NCBI GenBank assembly: GCA_963723965.1
Contig: CAVRSV010000012.1
Span: forward strand, 124,001-188,000
Reading direction: 5' to 3'
Source of the DNA: JARRKC01 sp963723965
GTDB lineage: Bacteria; Acidobacteriota; UBA6911; RPQK01; JAPXNP01
DNA: 64,000 bases
Position numbers and translations under genes: made by a program. The stretch's first letter is position 1. Every line of letters starts with the position of its first letter. The notes beneath the pieces are model-generated. The model saw only the letters and a list, made by a program, of their open reading frames with translations, was not told the origin of the DNA and searched no databases. This document shows, one piece after another, positions 17,949 through 26,379 of the stretch.

Positions 17949-19412
17949 ATGGCGGGACTCAGCAAGCGAAAGGTGATCGGGCTTTTTCTCGGTCCTTTGC
18001 TTTTCGTCGCCTGCCTGTTGGCGCCGCTCCCCGAAGGCATGCCCGTGGCGGGCTGGCGTGTGGCTGCCGTCACCGCGCTCATGGCGGCCTGGTGGATCAC
18101 CGAGGCGATTCCGATCGCTGCGACGGCACTCATCCCCATCGCGCTTTACCCCGCTTTGGGAGTGATGCCTTCCTCCGAGGTCACCGTATCCTACGCCAAT
18201 CACCTGATCTATCTGTATCTGGGCGGGTTTCTGATCGCTGTCACGATCGAGCGCTGGGAGCTGCACCGGCGAATCGCCCTGCTGACCATTCGAACGATCG
18301 GCTTCAGTCCGAGGCGCATCATCCTCGGCTTCATGCTGGCGACGGCAGGGCTGTCGATGTGGATCAGCAACACCGCGACGGCCATGATGATGCTGCCCAT
18401 CGGACTGGCCGTGGTCCAGCAGGCCTCGCGGATGACGGGCCGCGCGGCCGACCCGGATGTCGCACCGTTTCGGTTCGGAACGGGACTCATGTTGGGTATT
18501 GCCTACAGCGCTTCGATCGGCGGCATTGCGACACTGATCGGCACCCCCCCCAACGCAATTCTGGCCGGCGTCGTCGAGCGGACCTTCGCCCAGCACATCA
18601 GCTTTCTCGGCTGGATGAAAGTGGGGCTCCCCCTGGCTCTGGTCATGCTCGTCGTGACCTGGCTCTACCTCACCAACGTGGCCTGCCGCAGTGAGATTTC
18701 CACCCTGCCGGGCGGGGTCCAGCTCATCGAATCGGAATTGGAGAGTCTCGGACCCGTCTCGCGCGAACAGAAATGGGTCCTGGCAGTCTTCACTACCGTC
18801 GCGGCCGCCTGGATCCTGCGGGGCCTGGTGCACTGGAAGTCACTGGCCATGATCCAGGATTCGACCATCGCCATCGCCGGCGCGCTGGTCCTTTTCGTCA
18901 TACCCTCGGACTGGCGCAGGGGCGTGTTCCTGCTCGACTGGAGGACGGCCATCCGCGTTCCCTGGGATATCATCATTCTCTTCGGCGGTGGCTTCGCCCT
19001 GGCCAACGGCTTCAGCGGCAGCGGTCTGACCGAGTGGATCGCCTCCAACCTGCATACCCTGCAGGGAACCAGTCCGGCCGTACTGATCGGGGTGACGGGA
19101 CTGGTGGTGATCTTCCTGACCGAGATCACCTCGAACACCGCCACGGCCTCTCTGGCACTCCCAATCGTGGCGGCCTTTGCCGAAGCCGTACACGTCCATC
19201 CCTACGGTTTGATGGTGACCGTCGCCATCGCGGCCTCCTTCGCCTTCATGATGCCCGTCGCCACGCCGCCGAACGCCATCGTGTACAGCAGCCGGTACGT
19301 CACGATGCCCCAGATGGCGGTCGCCGGATTCGGGCTGAACCTGATTGGCGCGGTGCTCCTCCTGCTGGCGGTGCTCCTGTGGCTGCCCCTGGTCTGGGGA
19401 ACGGGGATCTGA
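17949..19412 (+). CDS. DASS (SLC13) family anion:Na+ symporter
   Basis: A 487-residue membrane protein of the divalent-anion:sodium symporter family (dicarboxylates, sulfate or related anions). Diagnostic are the two inverted-repeat motifs: ISNTATAMMML with GTPPNAI (about residue 198) and TSNTATASLALP with ATPPNAIVYSS (about 439). Those SNT and TPPN motifs form the sodium and substrate sites. GGAGG precedes the ATG. Pairing with the TSUP gene suggests sulfur-oxyanion or organic-acid transport, but the substrate cannot be set from sequence. Confidence 0.88.
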   Translation: MAGLSKRKVIGLFLGPLLFVACLLAPLPEGMPVAGWRVAAVTALMAAWWITEAIPIAATALIPIALYPALGVMPSSEVTVSYANHLIYLYLGGFLIAVTIERWELHRRIALLTIRTIGFSPRRIILGFMLATAGLSMWISNTATAMMMLPIGLAVVQQASRMTGRAADPDVAPFRFGTGLMLGIAYSASIGGIATLIGTPPNAILAGVVERTFAQHISFLGWMKVGLPLALVMLVVTWLYLTNVACRSEISTLPGGVQLIESELESLGPVSREQKWVLAVFTTVAAAWILRGLVHWKSLAMIQDSTIAIAGALVLFVIPSDWRRGVFLLDWRTAIRVPWDIIILFGGGFALANGFSGSGLTEWIASNLHTLQGTSPAVLIGVTGLVVIFLTEITSNTATASLALPIVAAFAEAVHVHPYGLMVTVAIAASFAFMMPVATPPNAIVYSSRYVTMPQMAVAGFGLNLIGAVLLLLAVLLWLPLVWGTGI

Positions 19413-19516
19413 GATTTTCGATTTTCGATTGGGGGGCCACCGTTCGCTCTGTGCCAGTCTGCGTTCGTCCGTGCCCCCCGCTTCCCCGCACTTCCCCGGA
19501 TCGGAAATCGGAAGTT
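19411..19516. repeat. short heptamer repeats flanking a convergent gap
   Basis: GATTTTC/GATTTTC/GATTGGG (about 19413-19433) on the left and TCGGAAA/TCGGAAG (about 19500-19513) on the right form degenerate, roughly inverse arms around an otherwise featureless spacer between the convergent DASS and DinB-like genes. Confidence 0.6.
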
Positions 19517-19522
19517 GAAGAC

Positions 19523-20011
19523 CTATTCGAACTCGAACGCGGGTGGCGCCTGCTCGCGGCTGACCCGGCCGGCTCGAATGTCCGCCTTGAAGTAATTCTC
19601 CCCGCGTACGGGTCCCCCGCAGAGCCGGCGCAACAATGCGATCTGTCCGATGTGGGTCAGCGCATCGGCAATCGGCCCCTGAAAGAGCTTTTCCTCGGAA
19701 AACCCGAGTGGTGCATCGGAGGCCAGGTACCGGTCCAGATCTCGCAGCCCGGCGAAAAATCGATCCACAGCTTGCGTCCATCCGGCAGGCGTCGCCTCCT
19801 TCCAGACGTGCCGCCCCTCGGCCAGCTGAAGACCCCAGTCCAGAAGATCCCCGATGTGAGACAGGATCGCCAGTGGCGTGCGGGTCTCGTCGGAGACCCG
19901 GAACTCGGGAAAATCGTTGGGCACGTCACGCAGAGCCTTTTCCCCCCGGTAGGCCAGGGTCGCCAGCGTATGACGCAGCAGCGTCCGCGCAGAACGGTCA
20001 TCTTCGTTCAT
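19523..20011 (-). CDS. DinB/YfiT-like four-helix metal-binding protein
   Basis: A 162-residue protein of the DinB_2 type. Candidate metal-ligand histidines are in LSHIGDLLDW (about residue 52) and ADALTHIGQIALLRR (about 120), with a third possible near the N-terminus (LLRHTL). These proteins are often thiol-dependent transferases or of unknown role. GGAGGAAG precedes the ATG. Its start overlaps the end of lipB by 14 nt, so translation is probably coupled. Confidence 0.75.
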   Translation of the reverse strand: MNEDDRSARTLLRHTLATLAYRGEKALRDVPNDFPEFRVSDETRTPLAILSHIGDLLDWGLQLAEGRHVWKEATPAGWTQAVDRFFAGLRDLDRYLASDAPLGFSEEKLFQGPIADALTHIGQIALLRRLCGGPVRGENYFKADIRAGRVSREQAPPAFEFE

Positions 20012-20684
20012 GTACTTCCTCCGCCGAAGATCCGGATGCCGGCCGCTCCCCGAGATCGGAGCCGAAAACCGCCTCGAAAGCTTCCTTGAAGATCGACTTG
20101 ACGGAATCCATGGGGACCGGGTCTCCCGTGAGCAGCTCCAGCGAGGTCATCGGACAGTCGGGGATGCCGCAGGGATGGATCAGGCCGAAATAGCGCAAAT
20201 CGGTCGAGACATTCAGCGCGAAACCATGCAAGGTTACCCATCGGCGGACTCCGATCCCGATCGACGCCAGCTTGCCTTCGTCCGTCCAGACGCCGGTGAG
20301 TCCGGGCCGGCGATACCCACGTGCGCCCAGGGTCGCGGCGGTGCGGATGAGGCACTCTTCCAGACCCCGGAGATAGCCATGCAGGTCACGGCCGCGCCGA
20401 TCCAGGTTGAGGTGGGGATATCCGACCAACTGGCCTGGCCCATGATAGGTGATGTCTCCACCCCGGTTGATTCTATGCACGACCACCGGCTGCCCGTCCG
20501 GCCCCCGCTCGGCAATCAGATTCTCTGCACGGGCGCGGCGGCCGAGGGTAATGACATGGGGATGCTCGAGCAACAGCACTCTCTCGGCACCTCCGGAGGC
20601 AATCTCTGCGACTGCCTCCTCCTGAAGGTGCCAGGCCCTTTCATAGTCGATCAGACCGAGGTCCAGGAATTCCACTAGCTCCAT
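19998..20684 (-). CDS. lipB: octanoyl-[acyl-carrier-protein]:protein octanoyltransferase
   Basis: A 228-residue LipB that transfers octanoyl from ACP to lipoyl-domain lysines as the first step of lipoate synthesis. Motifs: LLLEHPHVITLGRRA, HRINRGGDITYHGPGQLVGYP, the substrate-lysine segment GKLASIGIGVRRWVTLHG and the catalytic cysteine in HPCGIPDCPMTS (about residue 173). The C-terminal ~20 residues are a polar tail. lipA is not in the window. The ATG at 20684 is preferred over the in-frame TTG two codons upstream. Confidence 0.92.
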   Translation of the reverse strand: MELVEFLDLGLIDYERAWHLQEEAVAEIASGGAERVLLLEHPHVITLGRRARAENLIAERGPDGQPVVVHRINRGGDITYHGPGQLVGYPHLNLDRRGRDLHGYLRGLEECLIRTAATLGARGYRRPGLTGVWTDEGKLASIGIGVRRWVTLHGFALNVSTDLRYFGLIHPCGIPDCPMTSLELLTGDPVPMDSVKSIFKEAFEAVFGSDLGERPASGSSAEEVHERR

Positions 20685-20792
20685 TCTCAAGGGTCCGGCA
20701 TCCCGTTTTCAAATGGTACCTCTCCGCGGACCCGGGGACGCTCCCGACCCTTCGAGGGAGCCGTCTGTTAGAATCATGCATTGAGAATTCGC

Positions 20793-23114
20793 ATGCGTCG
20801 CATTCAGCGGATCATTCAACAGGAGGCTCGAGGCCCCTTTCTGATTTCCCTGGTCCTGCTGACCTTCGTCGTCTTCACGCGCGAGTTCGGGCGCATCGCC
20901 GAGTTGCTCATCCGCAAAGACACCCAGGTTCTGACCGTCGTGAAGGCGGTCCTCTACCTGATGCCCAGCATCCTGATCTTTACGGTGCCCTTTGCTTTCC
21001 TGATCGGCACCCTGATTGCGTTCAGTCGCCTCACTTCCGACAGCGAGGTGGTTGCCATGCGGGCGGGAGGGGTCAGCATTCTGCAGATGTTGGCACCGGT
21101 CCTCAAGGCCGCAGTGATCGTGACACTCCTGACCGCTGCCTTCACCCTGTTCCTGCTCCCGGGCGCCAACTGGCGTCTGCGGATGCTGCGAACGGATATG
21201 GCGATCACACCGGCCTACACCGACATCAAGCCACGCATCTTCTTCGAGGACTTTCCGGGCCTCCTCCTCTACGTTGAAGACGTGAACCTGCGCAGTTCCA
21301 GGTGGGAAGGCATCTTCCTTTCGGACACCACGAACAGCGAAGAGAAGCGGATCATCCTCGCAAGGGAAGGCATGATCTACGGCAACGGAAATGAAAAGCG
21401 TCTGCAGCTTCACTTCGAGCGAGGATCGATCTACAGCATTCCGACGGCGACTCCCGAGAAGATCACCATCAGCCGCTTCGACACCCTCGACGTGCCGATC
21501 GAGTTCCCGGCGGACCAGCCGGGAGCTGAGCAGGTCAAACGCCCCCAGGACAAGAACCTGGGAGAAATCCTGACGGACCTGCGCCAAGGATCCGAAGACG
21601 ACCGGCGCAGCTCCCTGGTGGAACTGAATCGCCGAATCGCCTTGCCCCTGTCCGCCCTCGCCTTCGGTATTCTGGCGGTGACGCTGGGCATTCGGGCCCC
21701 CCGCGGCGGGCGGGGTTACGGCTTCATCCTGAGCATCATCGTCGCCTTCACCTACTACATCATGTTCGCTACGGGCAGCAGCCTCAGTAAGAACGGCGTG
21801 TTGCCCGTCATTGTCGGAGTGTGGGGAGCCAACCTGTCCATGGCCGCTCTTGCCCTGGTGACGCTCCGATACGCCGACCATGAGTCGCCTTTTCTGCACC
21901 GTCTCTTCAATTCCTGGCCGGCCGTGTGTGTTTCCTGCTTCTTCGTGCGTATCCAGGAAGCCGCCCAAGCCCGGCTGAACCGGCTGAGGGACGCCATCGA
22001 GAGACGTTTTCTCCGACTGCCCCGGATACGCCTGAGGATCGCGCGGATCGTCGACATGCTGATGGTCCGGGCCTTCCTCCTCAACTTTCTGATTACGCTG
22101 GCCATCTGCCTGTCACTGGTTTGCCTGTTCACGTTTTTCGAGATCATCGACGACATCTTCCAGCACCAGATCTCGTATCGGCTCGTCTTCGACTATTTCC
22201 TCTTCCTGCAACCCCAGCTGCTGGTGCTTCTCATCCCGATTTCGATTCTCATCGCGACCCTGATCACTTTTGGGAGCCTGGAGAAGTTCAACCAGATCGT
22301 GGCCTTCAAATCGTGCGGCGTCAGTGTCTACCGGATCGCCATGCCCATCCTGATCCTGGGGCTTCTGACGAGCGGCTTCATTTTCGTGCTCCAGGAGTAT
22401 GCCCTTCCCTACGCCAATGTCCGGCAGGACAGTCTGCGCAACATCATCAAGGGCCGGCCGGCCCAGGTCTCACAGCCGGGACGCCACTGGATCTTCGGTC
22501 AGGACGACCGACTGTACAACTACAATCTCTTTTCCTCGGAGCGGAACGCCTTCGTGGAGTTGGCGGTCTATCGGCTCGATCTCAAGGACGCTGTGCTGCT
22601 GGAGGCCGCTTTCGCTCAGCGGGGTGACTGGCGACGTGACGACCAGCGCTGGCAATTGCGGGGCGGGTGGATCCGCGATTTCCAGCACGACCGCTTCGAG
22701 ACCTTCGATTCGAGGACTTTCGCCTTCTCGGAGCAACCGGAATTCTTCGATGAGGAGGTCCGGGACTCGAGCAAAATGACCTTCACCGAGTTGGAGCGCT
22801 ACATCCAGGATCTGCAGGTGGGAGGCTTCGAGGTCGACTATCTCAAGACCGAACTCTACAAGAAGCTCTCCTTTCCCCTCGTCAGCATCGTCATGACCCT
22901 CATCGGGGTCCCCTTCGCGCTGACCATGGGCCGGAAGGGGACACTCTACGGGATCGGCGCCGGGGTCATTCTGGGCATTGCCTACTGGGGGGCTTTCGGG
23001 ATCTTCGACGTGCTGGGATCGAACGGACTTCTGGCACCCGTTCTTGCCGCGTGGGGGCCGAACCTCGTCTTCGGAGCCAGCGCGACCTTCCTGCTCTCGC
23101 TCGTGCGCACGTGA
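20793..23114 (+). CDS. fused LptF-LptG LPS export permease
   Basis: About 773 residues containing two YjgP/YjgQ permease units in tandem. The first (roughly residues 1-375) starts RRIQRIIQQEARGPFLISLV and has the usual periplasmic jellyroll between membrane helices. The second (roughly 415-773) starts with the helix MVRAFLLNFLITLAICLSLV and repeats the plan, ending in paired C-terminal helices. LptF and LptG are normally separate proteins forming the membrane part of LptB2FG, which extracts lipopolysaccharide. LptB and LptC are not in the window. A TAGAAT box (20769-20774) lies 6 nt before an alternative TTG start at 20781. Confidence 0.85.
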   Translation: MRRIQRIIQQEARGPFLISLVLLTFVVFTREFGRIAELLIRKDTQVLTVVKAVLYLMPSILIFTVPFAFLIGTLIAFSRLTSDSEVVAMRAGGVSILQMLAPVLKAAVIVTLLTAAFTLFLLPGANWRLRMLRTDMAITPAYTDIKPRIFFEDFPGLLLYVEDVNLRSSRWEGIFLSDTTNSEEKRIILAREGMIYGNGNEKRLQLHFERGSIYSIPTATPEKITISRFDTLDVPIEFPADQPGAEQVKRPQDKNLGEILTDLRQGSEDDRRSSLVELNRRIALPLSALAFGILAVTLGIRAPRGGRGYGFILSIIVAFTYYIMFATGSSLSKNGVLPVIVGVWGANLSMAALALVTLRYADHESPFLHRLFNSWPAVCVSCFFVRIQEAAQARLNRLRDAIERRFLRLPRIRLRIARIVDMLMVRAFLLNFLITLAICLSLVCLFTFFEIIDDIFQHQISYRLVFDYFLFLQPQLLVLLIPISILIATLITFGSLEKFNQIVAFKSCGVSVYRIAMPILILGLLTSGFIFVLQEYALPYANVRQDSLRNIIKGRPAQVSQPGRHWIFGQDDRLYNYNLFSSERNAFVELAVYRLDLKDAVLLEAAFAQRGDWRRDDQRWQLRGGWIRDFQHDRFETFDSRTFAFSEQPEFFDEEVRDSSKMTFTELERYIQDLQVGGFEVDYLKTELYKKLSFPLVSIVMTLIGVPFALTMGRKGTLYGIGAGVILGIAYWGAFGIFDVLGSNGLLAPVLAAWGPNLVFGASATFLLSLVRT

Positions 23115-23127
23115 CTCGAAGTGAGTT

Positions 23128-23210
23128 TAGGGAGCCGGAAGCTGGGAGCTGGAAGCTGCAAGAGCACCAGAGAGCGTCCTCCCGTTCTCCCGTCCTCCCG
23201 TTCTCCCCAG
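23128..23210. repeat. period-7 and period-8 tandem repeats between convergent genes
   Basis: GGAAGCT/GGGAGCT/GGAAGCT heptamers are followed about 30 nt later by CTCCCGTT/CTCCCGTC/CTCCCGTT octamers. Purine-rich and pyrimidine-rich halves face each other across the convergent gap. Confidence 0.7.
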
Positions 23211-23221
23211 AATCCTCCGCC

Positions 23222-23644
23222 TCACATCGACAGCGCCGCCAGGACGTGCTCAACACCGCCCAGCGGAACACTGACGCTGAATCGTTCTCCCTTCCTCGTG
23301 CGGACGTCGACCTTCAGATCCTGCCCTTCTTTTCTGACGAAGACGTGCTCGTCGGGGCTCTCCACCTCCACGAGGGTCACGTCGGGGCACTTGCGAAGCT
23401 CCTCGAGGGCCACCCCGATCATGGGCCTGAATCGAGACAGGTCGCGCTGGATATCCCGCAGATCTTCCTCGGGCACGAAGTTCAAGGCCAGATCGACCGC
23501 CGCGACCGGGACGGGGACGAAGAAGGTGGCATCCTGACTATCCACCCAGACGGTCGCCACCCCGGCGTGAAGCAGGATCAGCAATCCGGCGGAAACCAGA
23601 CCGGCGATCGCGGCGGCAAAACCCACGGCAATTTTCAGTAACAT
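23222..23644 (-). CDS. membrane-anchored protein of unknown function (VxVP module)
   Basis: About 140 residues. An N-terminal transmembrane segment (IAVGFAAAIAGLVSAGLLIL) is followed by an exported domain. Two copies of a short pattern are visible: FFVPVPVAAVDLALNFVP near residue 41 and FSVSVPLGGVEHVLAAL at the C-terminus, that is, a beta strand ending in VP then a hydrophobic helix. The same pattern occurs twice in the upstream gene product, so the two may be related. ATG 23644 has GGCGGAG upstream; a GTG at 23653 overlaps the previous stop. Not recognised as a known family. Confidence 0.6.
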   Translation of the reverse strand: MLLKIAVGFAAAIAGLVSAGLLILLHAGVATVWVDSQDATFFVPVPVAAVDLALNFVPEEDLRDIQRDLSRFRPMIGVALEELRKCPDVTLVEVESPDEHVFVRKEGQDLKVDVRTRKGERFSVSVPLGGVEHVLAALSM

Positions 23645-23649
23645 GGCTG

Positions 23650-24198
23650 TCACTCCGCCGAACTGGAGGCGTCGATCCAGACGCGGACCACTGTGTCGTC
23701 ATCGGTGATGTTCACCAGTTCCTGGGCACCAATCGTCTGAATCACCCCGATGGCGGCCGAGATGTTGAGTTCGTCACCCTGTCCGGAAAGCAGGGCGTCG
23801 ACGAACTGCTTGGGCACTCGCACCATTACCTGGGTCTCCGAGCCTTCCTCGGAACGCACCAGCAGCTCATTTCCCTCGAGGGCAACCCGGACCCGGGTTT
23901 CATTGGAGTCAATCGAGGCCAGCTCGTAGTCACCCTGAGACTGGATCTCCTGCCAGATCTCCCGCAACTGCGGCACCGTGAAGTGCTGATTTTCGATGTC
24001 GATGTGGCCCGACTTGATGGCCTGGTCCTCGATCAACGGCAGCACCGTCTGGATCAAGGACATGGGAACGTTGACCTTGACCGACTCCGCTTTGCCCTTC
24101 TCCTGTACTCGAACGTGGAGCCAGAAGGGAGCGGCATGGAGCACGCAGATCGATACATACAGGGTCAGGGTTAAAACCAGCGTCCGCTTGATGTTCAT
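23650..24198 (-). CDS. secreted protein of unknown function (VxVP module)
   Basis: A 182-residue protein with a signal peptide (LVLTLTLYVSICVLHAAP). The mature part contains VKVNVPMSLIQTVLPLIED and VMVRVPKQFVDALLSG, the same strand-VP-helix pattern as in the next gene. In between is an acidic beta-rich part that includes RVRVALEGNELLVRSE. AAGGAAG precedes the ATG at 24198. The stop abuts the next gene, so the pair is a translationally coupled operon. It is divergent from the radical SAM gene by about 100 nt. No known function assigned. Confidence 0.6.
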   Translation of the reverse strand: MNIKRTLVLTLTLYVSICVLHAAPFWLHVRVQEKGKAESVKVNVPMSLIQTVLPLIEDQAIKSGHIDIENQHFTVPQLREIWQEIQSQGDYELASIDSNETRVRVALEGNELLVRSEEGSETQVMVRVPKQFVDALLSGQGDELNISAAIGVIQTIGAQELVNITDDDTVVRVWIDASSSAE

Positions 24199-24302
24199 CT
24201 CAACTTCCTTTCGAGAGGTAGAACGGATCTCGAGGAGGAAAGGTTCACCCCGTTTTCACGTCTGCCGAAGATGCCCGATCCGGTGTGCTACCATGAGCCA
24301 AC

Positions 24303-25382
24303 ATGCCCTCCGGTCTGTTTAGGGATGCCCGCATCGCGACCCGGCTCTTGAGCAAGGGGGGGCTGCCCGTCAATCTGATCGTTTTCGTTACTTCTCGCTG
24401 CAACCTTCTGTGTCGTCACTGCTTCTACTGGGAAGAGCTCAATCGGAAGAAGGACGAGCTGCGCCTGGAGGAATTCGAACGGCTGACTCGTTCGCTGCCG
24501 AACCTGCTGTCGGTCTCGCTGACGGGCGGCGAACCCTATCTCAGGCCGGACCTCGCCGAGATCGCGGAAGCCTTCGAACGCAACTCCCATGTCCGGAACC
24601 TGCAGATTCCGTCCAACGGCTACCTGGTCGAGCGGACCATCGAGCGCGCCGCGGCTCTGTTGCGCCGCGTTCGGACCGCCCGGGTTTCGACCGGCGTCTC
24701 GCTGGACGGCCCGAAGGATGTCCACAACCAGCTCCGACAGAATGCGAAGAGCTTCGATCGGGCCGTCGAGACCCTGCAGGGCCTCAAGGAGCTGAAACGG
24801 CACCACGCCAACCTCTCGGTCGGTGTGGCTCTGACGGTCTCGGCTGCGAATCAGGACCGCCTGGAGGAGTTCTTCGAGTTCCTGGAAGACGAACTTCAAC
24901 CCGACGCCGTCACGGTAACGCTGGCCCGGGGGCAGCCCATGGACACGTCGCTGAAGCAGGTCGACCCGGCCGTCTATGGGAAGTTCGCCCAGAGGGCCGT
25001 CGCTTACCGTCGTCGCCACAGCCTGACCAATGGCTGGATGGACCGGATGGTGATCGCCAAGGAGGAGGAGACCTATCGCCTGGTTGCCGAGGCGGCGACC
25101 GCCGAACGTCGTATCTCACCCTGCTACGCCGGGGAGCTGATCGGGGTTCTGAGCGAGACGGGCGAAGTCCATCTTTGCGAGACGTTGGATCGGAGCATGG
25201 GGAACATCCGCGATTTCGACGGCGACCTGGCGGCACTCTGGCATTCTCCGGCCGCAGTCGCCGCGCGCCGCTACCAGGTAGAACTCGGCTGTCAGTGCAC
25301 CTATGAGTGCGCCATGAGCGTCAACACACTGTTCAATCCGCGCCGTGCCCAGCGAATCATCCGCCGGGCGGCGCGGTCGTAG
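24303..25382 (+). CDS. radical SAM protein with SPASM-like C-terminus
   Basis: A 359-residue radical SAM enzyme. The [4Fe-4S]-SAM motif is TSRCNLLCRHCFYW (about residues 30-43), followed by the SAM-binding SLTGGEPYLRPDL. The C-terminal part has further cysteines (SPCYAGE, VHLCET, LGCQCTYECAM) in a SPASM/twitch-like arrangement for an auxiliary cluster. Such proteins modify peptides or act in cofactor synthesis; no short precursor peptide or RiPP gene was found next to it. An extended -10 (TG-C-TACCAT, 24286-24294) ends 8 nt before the ATG and there is no Shine-Dalgarno. Confidence 0.88.
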   Translation: MPSGLFRDARIATRLLSKGGLPVNLIVFVTSRCNLLCRHCFYWEELNRKKDELRLEEFERLTRSLPNLLSVSLTGGEPYLRPDLAEIAEAFERNSHVRNLQIPSNGYLVERTIERAAALLRRVRTARVSTGVSLDGPKDVHNQLRQNAKSFDRAVETLQGLKELKRHHANLSVGVALTVSAANQDRLEEFFEFLEDELQPDAVTVTLARGQPMDTSLKQVDPAVYGKFAQRAVAYRRRHSLTNGWMDRMVIAKEEETYRLVAEAATAERRISPCYAGELIGVLSETGEVHLCETLDRSMGNIRDFDGDLAALWHSPAAVAARRYQVELGCQCTYECAMSVNTLFNPRRAQRIIRRAARS

Positions 25383-25461
25383 TCACCTCTGCGGCGCCAT
25401 TCCGTCGTAATGACAGGGATGACCTGTGAATTCGCGGGCACGGCGCCAGGGATCAGGGTGT

Positions 25462-26331
25462 TCAGCGTGAGCGGTTGGTGAGATAGACGCCCGCCAGGAC
25501 GAAGCATCCACCCAAGAGAAGCGACCGGGTGACGGGCTCGCCGAGGATCAGAAAGGCCAGGAGAATCGCAAAAACGGGCACCAGGTTGATGAAGATGCTG
25601 GCCCTGGACGGACCCAGCTCCCGGACCCCCTCGTAGTACCAGACGAAGCCCAGGACCGTACCGAAGATCCCCAGATAGCCGATCGAGATCCAACCGTCGG
25701 CGGGCAGGCTGAGAAGGTCCTGCACGAGCCCGAAGTGGAAGGCCGGCCCGAGAAGCGCCACCGTCCCGATCACGGCCGCGTAACAGACCGAGCTCACCGG
25801 CGACAGTCTCCGCAGCACCACCTTGCCCACCAGGGAATAGGCCGCCCAGCTGGCCACACACCCGGCGATGAACAGTTCGCCCCAACCGACACCCTCGTCG
25901 AGGACGGCCCTCAGATCCCCCCGGGAGATGACGATGACGGCTCCGGCCACCGACAGAATGATCCCAGCAAACTGGCTGCGAGTCAGTCGCTCCTTGAAAA
26001 CGACCGCGGACAGCAACACGATGACGACCGGGTTATTGGCCACGATCAGGGCGGCCCGCCCCGCCGAGATCAGCTTCAGGCCCTTGAAGAAGAGAACGTT
26101 GTACGCAAAGACCCCCGTGAGTCCGAGGACCACCACCGGCCCAAGCTGGCGAAGCTCCAACCGGGGCCACCGCTTCTCGTAACGCATCACCAGAGCGAAC
26201 AGAAGCCCGGAGGCCAGCAGGAAGCGGAGAAAGGCCGCCGAGTACGGTCCAATCTCCGATGAGACGACTCGACCTGCAATGAAGGTGCCTCCCCAGAACA
26301 GCGCCGTCAGGACGAGCCTCAGGTACACCAT
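25462..26331 (-). CDS. EamA/DMT superfamily transporter
   Basis: A 289-residue membrane protein with ten helices in two EamA repeats: the first begins ALFWGGTFIAGRVVSSEI, the second GELFIAGCVASWAAYSLVGK. Conserved ends of each repeat (FKERLTRSQFAGIILSVAGA, LGEPVTRSLLLGG) are present. These proteins export small metabolites such as amino acids; substrate unknown. It is convergent with the radical SAM gene and lies in the same direction as the GGT gene, 48 nt downstream of it. Confidence 0.88.
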   Translation of the reverse strand: MVYLRLVLTALFWGGTFIAGRVVSSEIGPYSAAFLRFLLASGLLFALVMRYEKRWPRLELRQLGPVVVLGLTGVFAYNVLFFKGLKLISAGRAALIVANNPVVIVLLSAVVFKERLTRSQFAGIILSVAGAVIVISRGDLRAVLDEGVGWGELFIAGCVASWAAYSLVGKVVLRRLSPVSSVCYAAVIGTVALLGPAFHFGLVQDLLSLPADGWISIGYLGIFGTVLGFVWYYEGVRELGPSRASIFINLVPVFAILLAFLILGEPVTRSLLLGGCFVLAGVYLTNRSR

Positions 26332-26379
26332 GGCCGTGTGTGCTCAAATCGTGGGGTTGGAACGGAGGACCGCCGCGTG

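Noticed and set aside
24199..24302. Search for a RiPP precursor peptide beside the radical SAM gene
   Set aside because: The divergent gap is about 100 nt, and no short peptide frame with a ribosome site was found there or downstream.
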